NCBI GenBank assembly: GCA_047972995.1
Contig: JBKEBD010000036.1
Location: 1 to 42,551 of the forward strand
Direction: 5' to 3'
Length of the DNA stretch: 42,551 bases
Origin: JBKEDC01 sp047972995
GTDB lineage: Bacteria > Bacteroidota > Bacteroidia > Bacteroidales > Prolixibacteraceae
Below are positions 42,379-42,551 of the stretch, in pieces. Numbering within the stretch: position 1 is the stretch's first letter; every line of letters begins with the position of its first letter. Below the pieces are notes generated by a model, which was not told the origin of the DNA, ran no database searches, and saw only the letters and a program-made list of their open reading frames with translations. A program made the translations under genes and the position numbers.

Positions 42379-42551
42379 ATTAAACAAATAGAACTCCGCC
42401 AACAGGAATGGATGCACAAGCATTACAAGGCATGGCAGAGAAGAGGTATGAATCATACTCAATATTGCCGAGAGAATCACATCGTCCTTCGTCAATTTCG
42501 CTATTGGATTAACAAATTCGAAGCAGAGCAAGAGGAACACTCAGTACAAGA
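42379..42551 (+). CDS. IS66-type accessory protein TnpA, partial
   Basis: At the right edge one plus-strand frame reads IELRQQEWMHKHYKAWQRRG followed by MNHTQYCRENHIVLRQFRYWINKFEAEQEE. The pattern W-x-x-H-x-x-AW-x-x-G-x-(S/T)-Q-x-x-YC-x-x-(H/N)-x-x-x-x-x-x-F-x-YW is that of the IS66 TnpA-like helix-turn-helix protein, which precedes tnpB and tnpC. The window ends after about 57 codons. The start is uncertain: the first in-frame ATG is at 42412, inside the conserved region, and the frame is open further upstream. A non-ATG start or a truncated 5' end is possible. Confidence 0.55.
   Translation, partial: MKQIELRQQEWMHKHYKAWQRRGMNHTQYCRENHIVLRQFRYWINKFEAEQEEHSVQ

Noticed and set aside
42223..42540. 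A minus-strand 105-codon frame at the right edge
   Set aside because: It lies over the gpmI terminator and opposite the IS66-type protein frame, and it has no recognisable features.
1..42551. tRNA, rRNA, CRISPR, phage or defence systems
   Set aside because: I looked for T-loop GTTCGA-type motifs, regular repeat arrays, integrases and typical defence domains on both strands by eye and saw none; a covariance-model search would be decisive.

Overview
The window looks like ordinary core chromosome of an AT-rich member of the Bacteroidota, most likely an anaerobic Bacteroidales-type lineage. The evidence is the recurring -7 box TAnnTTTG with few Shine-Dalgarno sites, Bacteroidota-type lipoprotein leaders, a small acidic DUF2795 protein, the dapB-lepB-WbqC cluster, and a complete Rnf operon headed by rseC. 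Nothing in the sequence fixes the genus. Both ends lie inside insertion-sequence genes: an ISAon1-type transposase on the left and an IS66-type accessory gene on the right. The window may therefore be a complete contig broken at repeats.

Layout. 1-452 holds a partial transposase on the minus strand. 619-13349 is all plus strand: rsfS, ftsH, DUF2007, cdsA, psd and pssA (ribosome silencing, membrane protease, phosphatidylethanolamine synthesis), then rfbD, a phosphohexomutase, cinA, a large AsmA-like protein and murI. 13449-24720 is all minus strand: htpG, DUF2795, a PduO-type cobalamin adenosyltransferase with rsmE, a SixA-like phosphatase, ridA, a nitroreductase, and the operon rseC-rnfB-rnfC-rnfD-rnfG-rnfE-rnfA. 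A gene-free divergent gap of about 560 bp follows. Next come a SPOR lipoprotein and an RsmF-like methyltransferase (+), an M3 peptidase lipoprotein (-), dapB-lepB-LapA-like-WbqC (+), pfkA and sufS (-), and finally a YkgJ-type cysteine protein, cmk, ispH, priA and gpmI (+).

How the genes fit together. CdsA, PssA and Psd give the full route from phosphatidic acid to phosphatidylethanolamine beside the FtsH quality-control protease. Rnf links ferredoxin and NAD redox to ion pumping. PfkA, GpmI and the hexomutase belong to central sugar metabolism. MurI, DapB and LepB serve the cell wall and envelope. RsfS, RsmE and RsmF act on ribosomes. IspH, SufS, Rnf and PriA all use or make Fe-S, sulfur or metal centres.

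I found no phage, CRISPR array, defence island, tRNA or rRNA, and no convincing new multi-gene system. The items most worth a second look are: murI and cmk with the -7 box only 5 nt before the start codon, which predicts leaderless mRNAs, the murI box lying inside the preceding terminator; an arylsulfatase gene relic between priA and gpmI; a T12G10 homopolymer after rsmF; an unusual nucleotide-site signature in PfkA; the hairpin-rich gap upstream of the SPOR gene; and a small degenerate palindromic repeat in several gaps.
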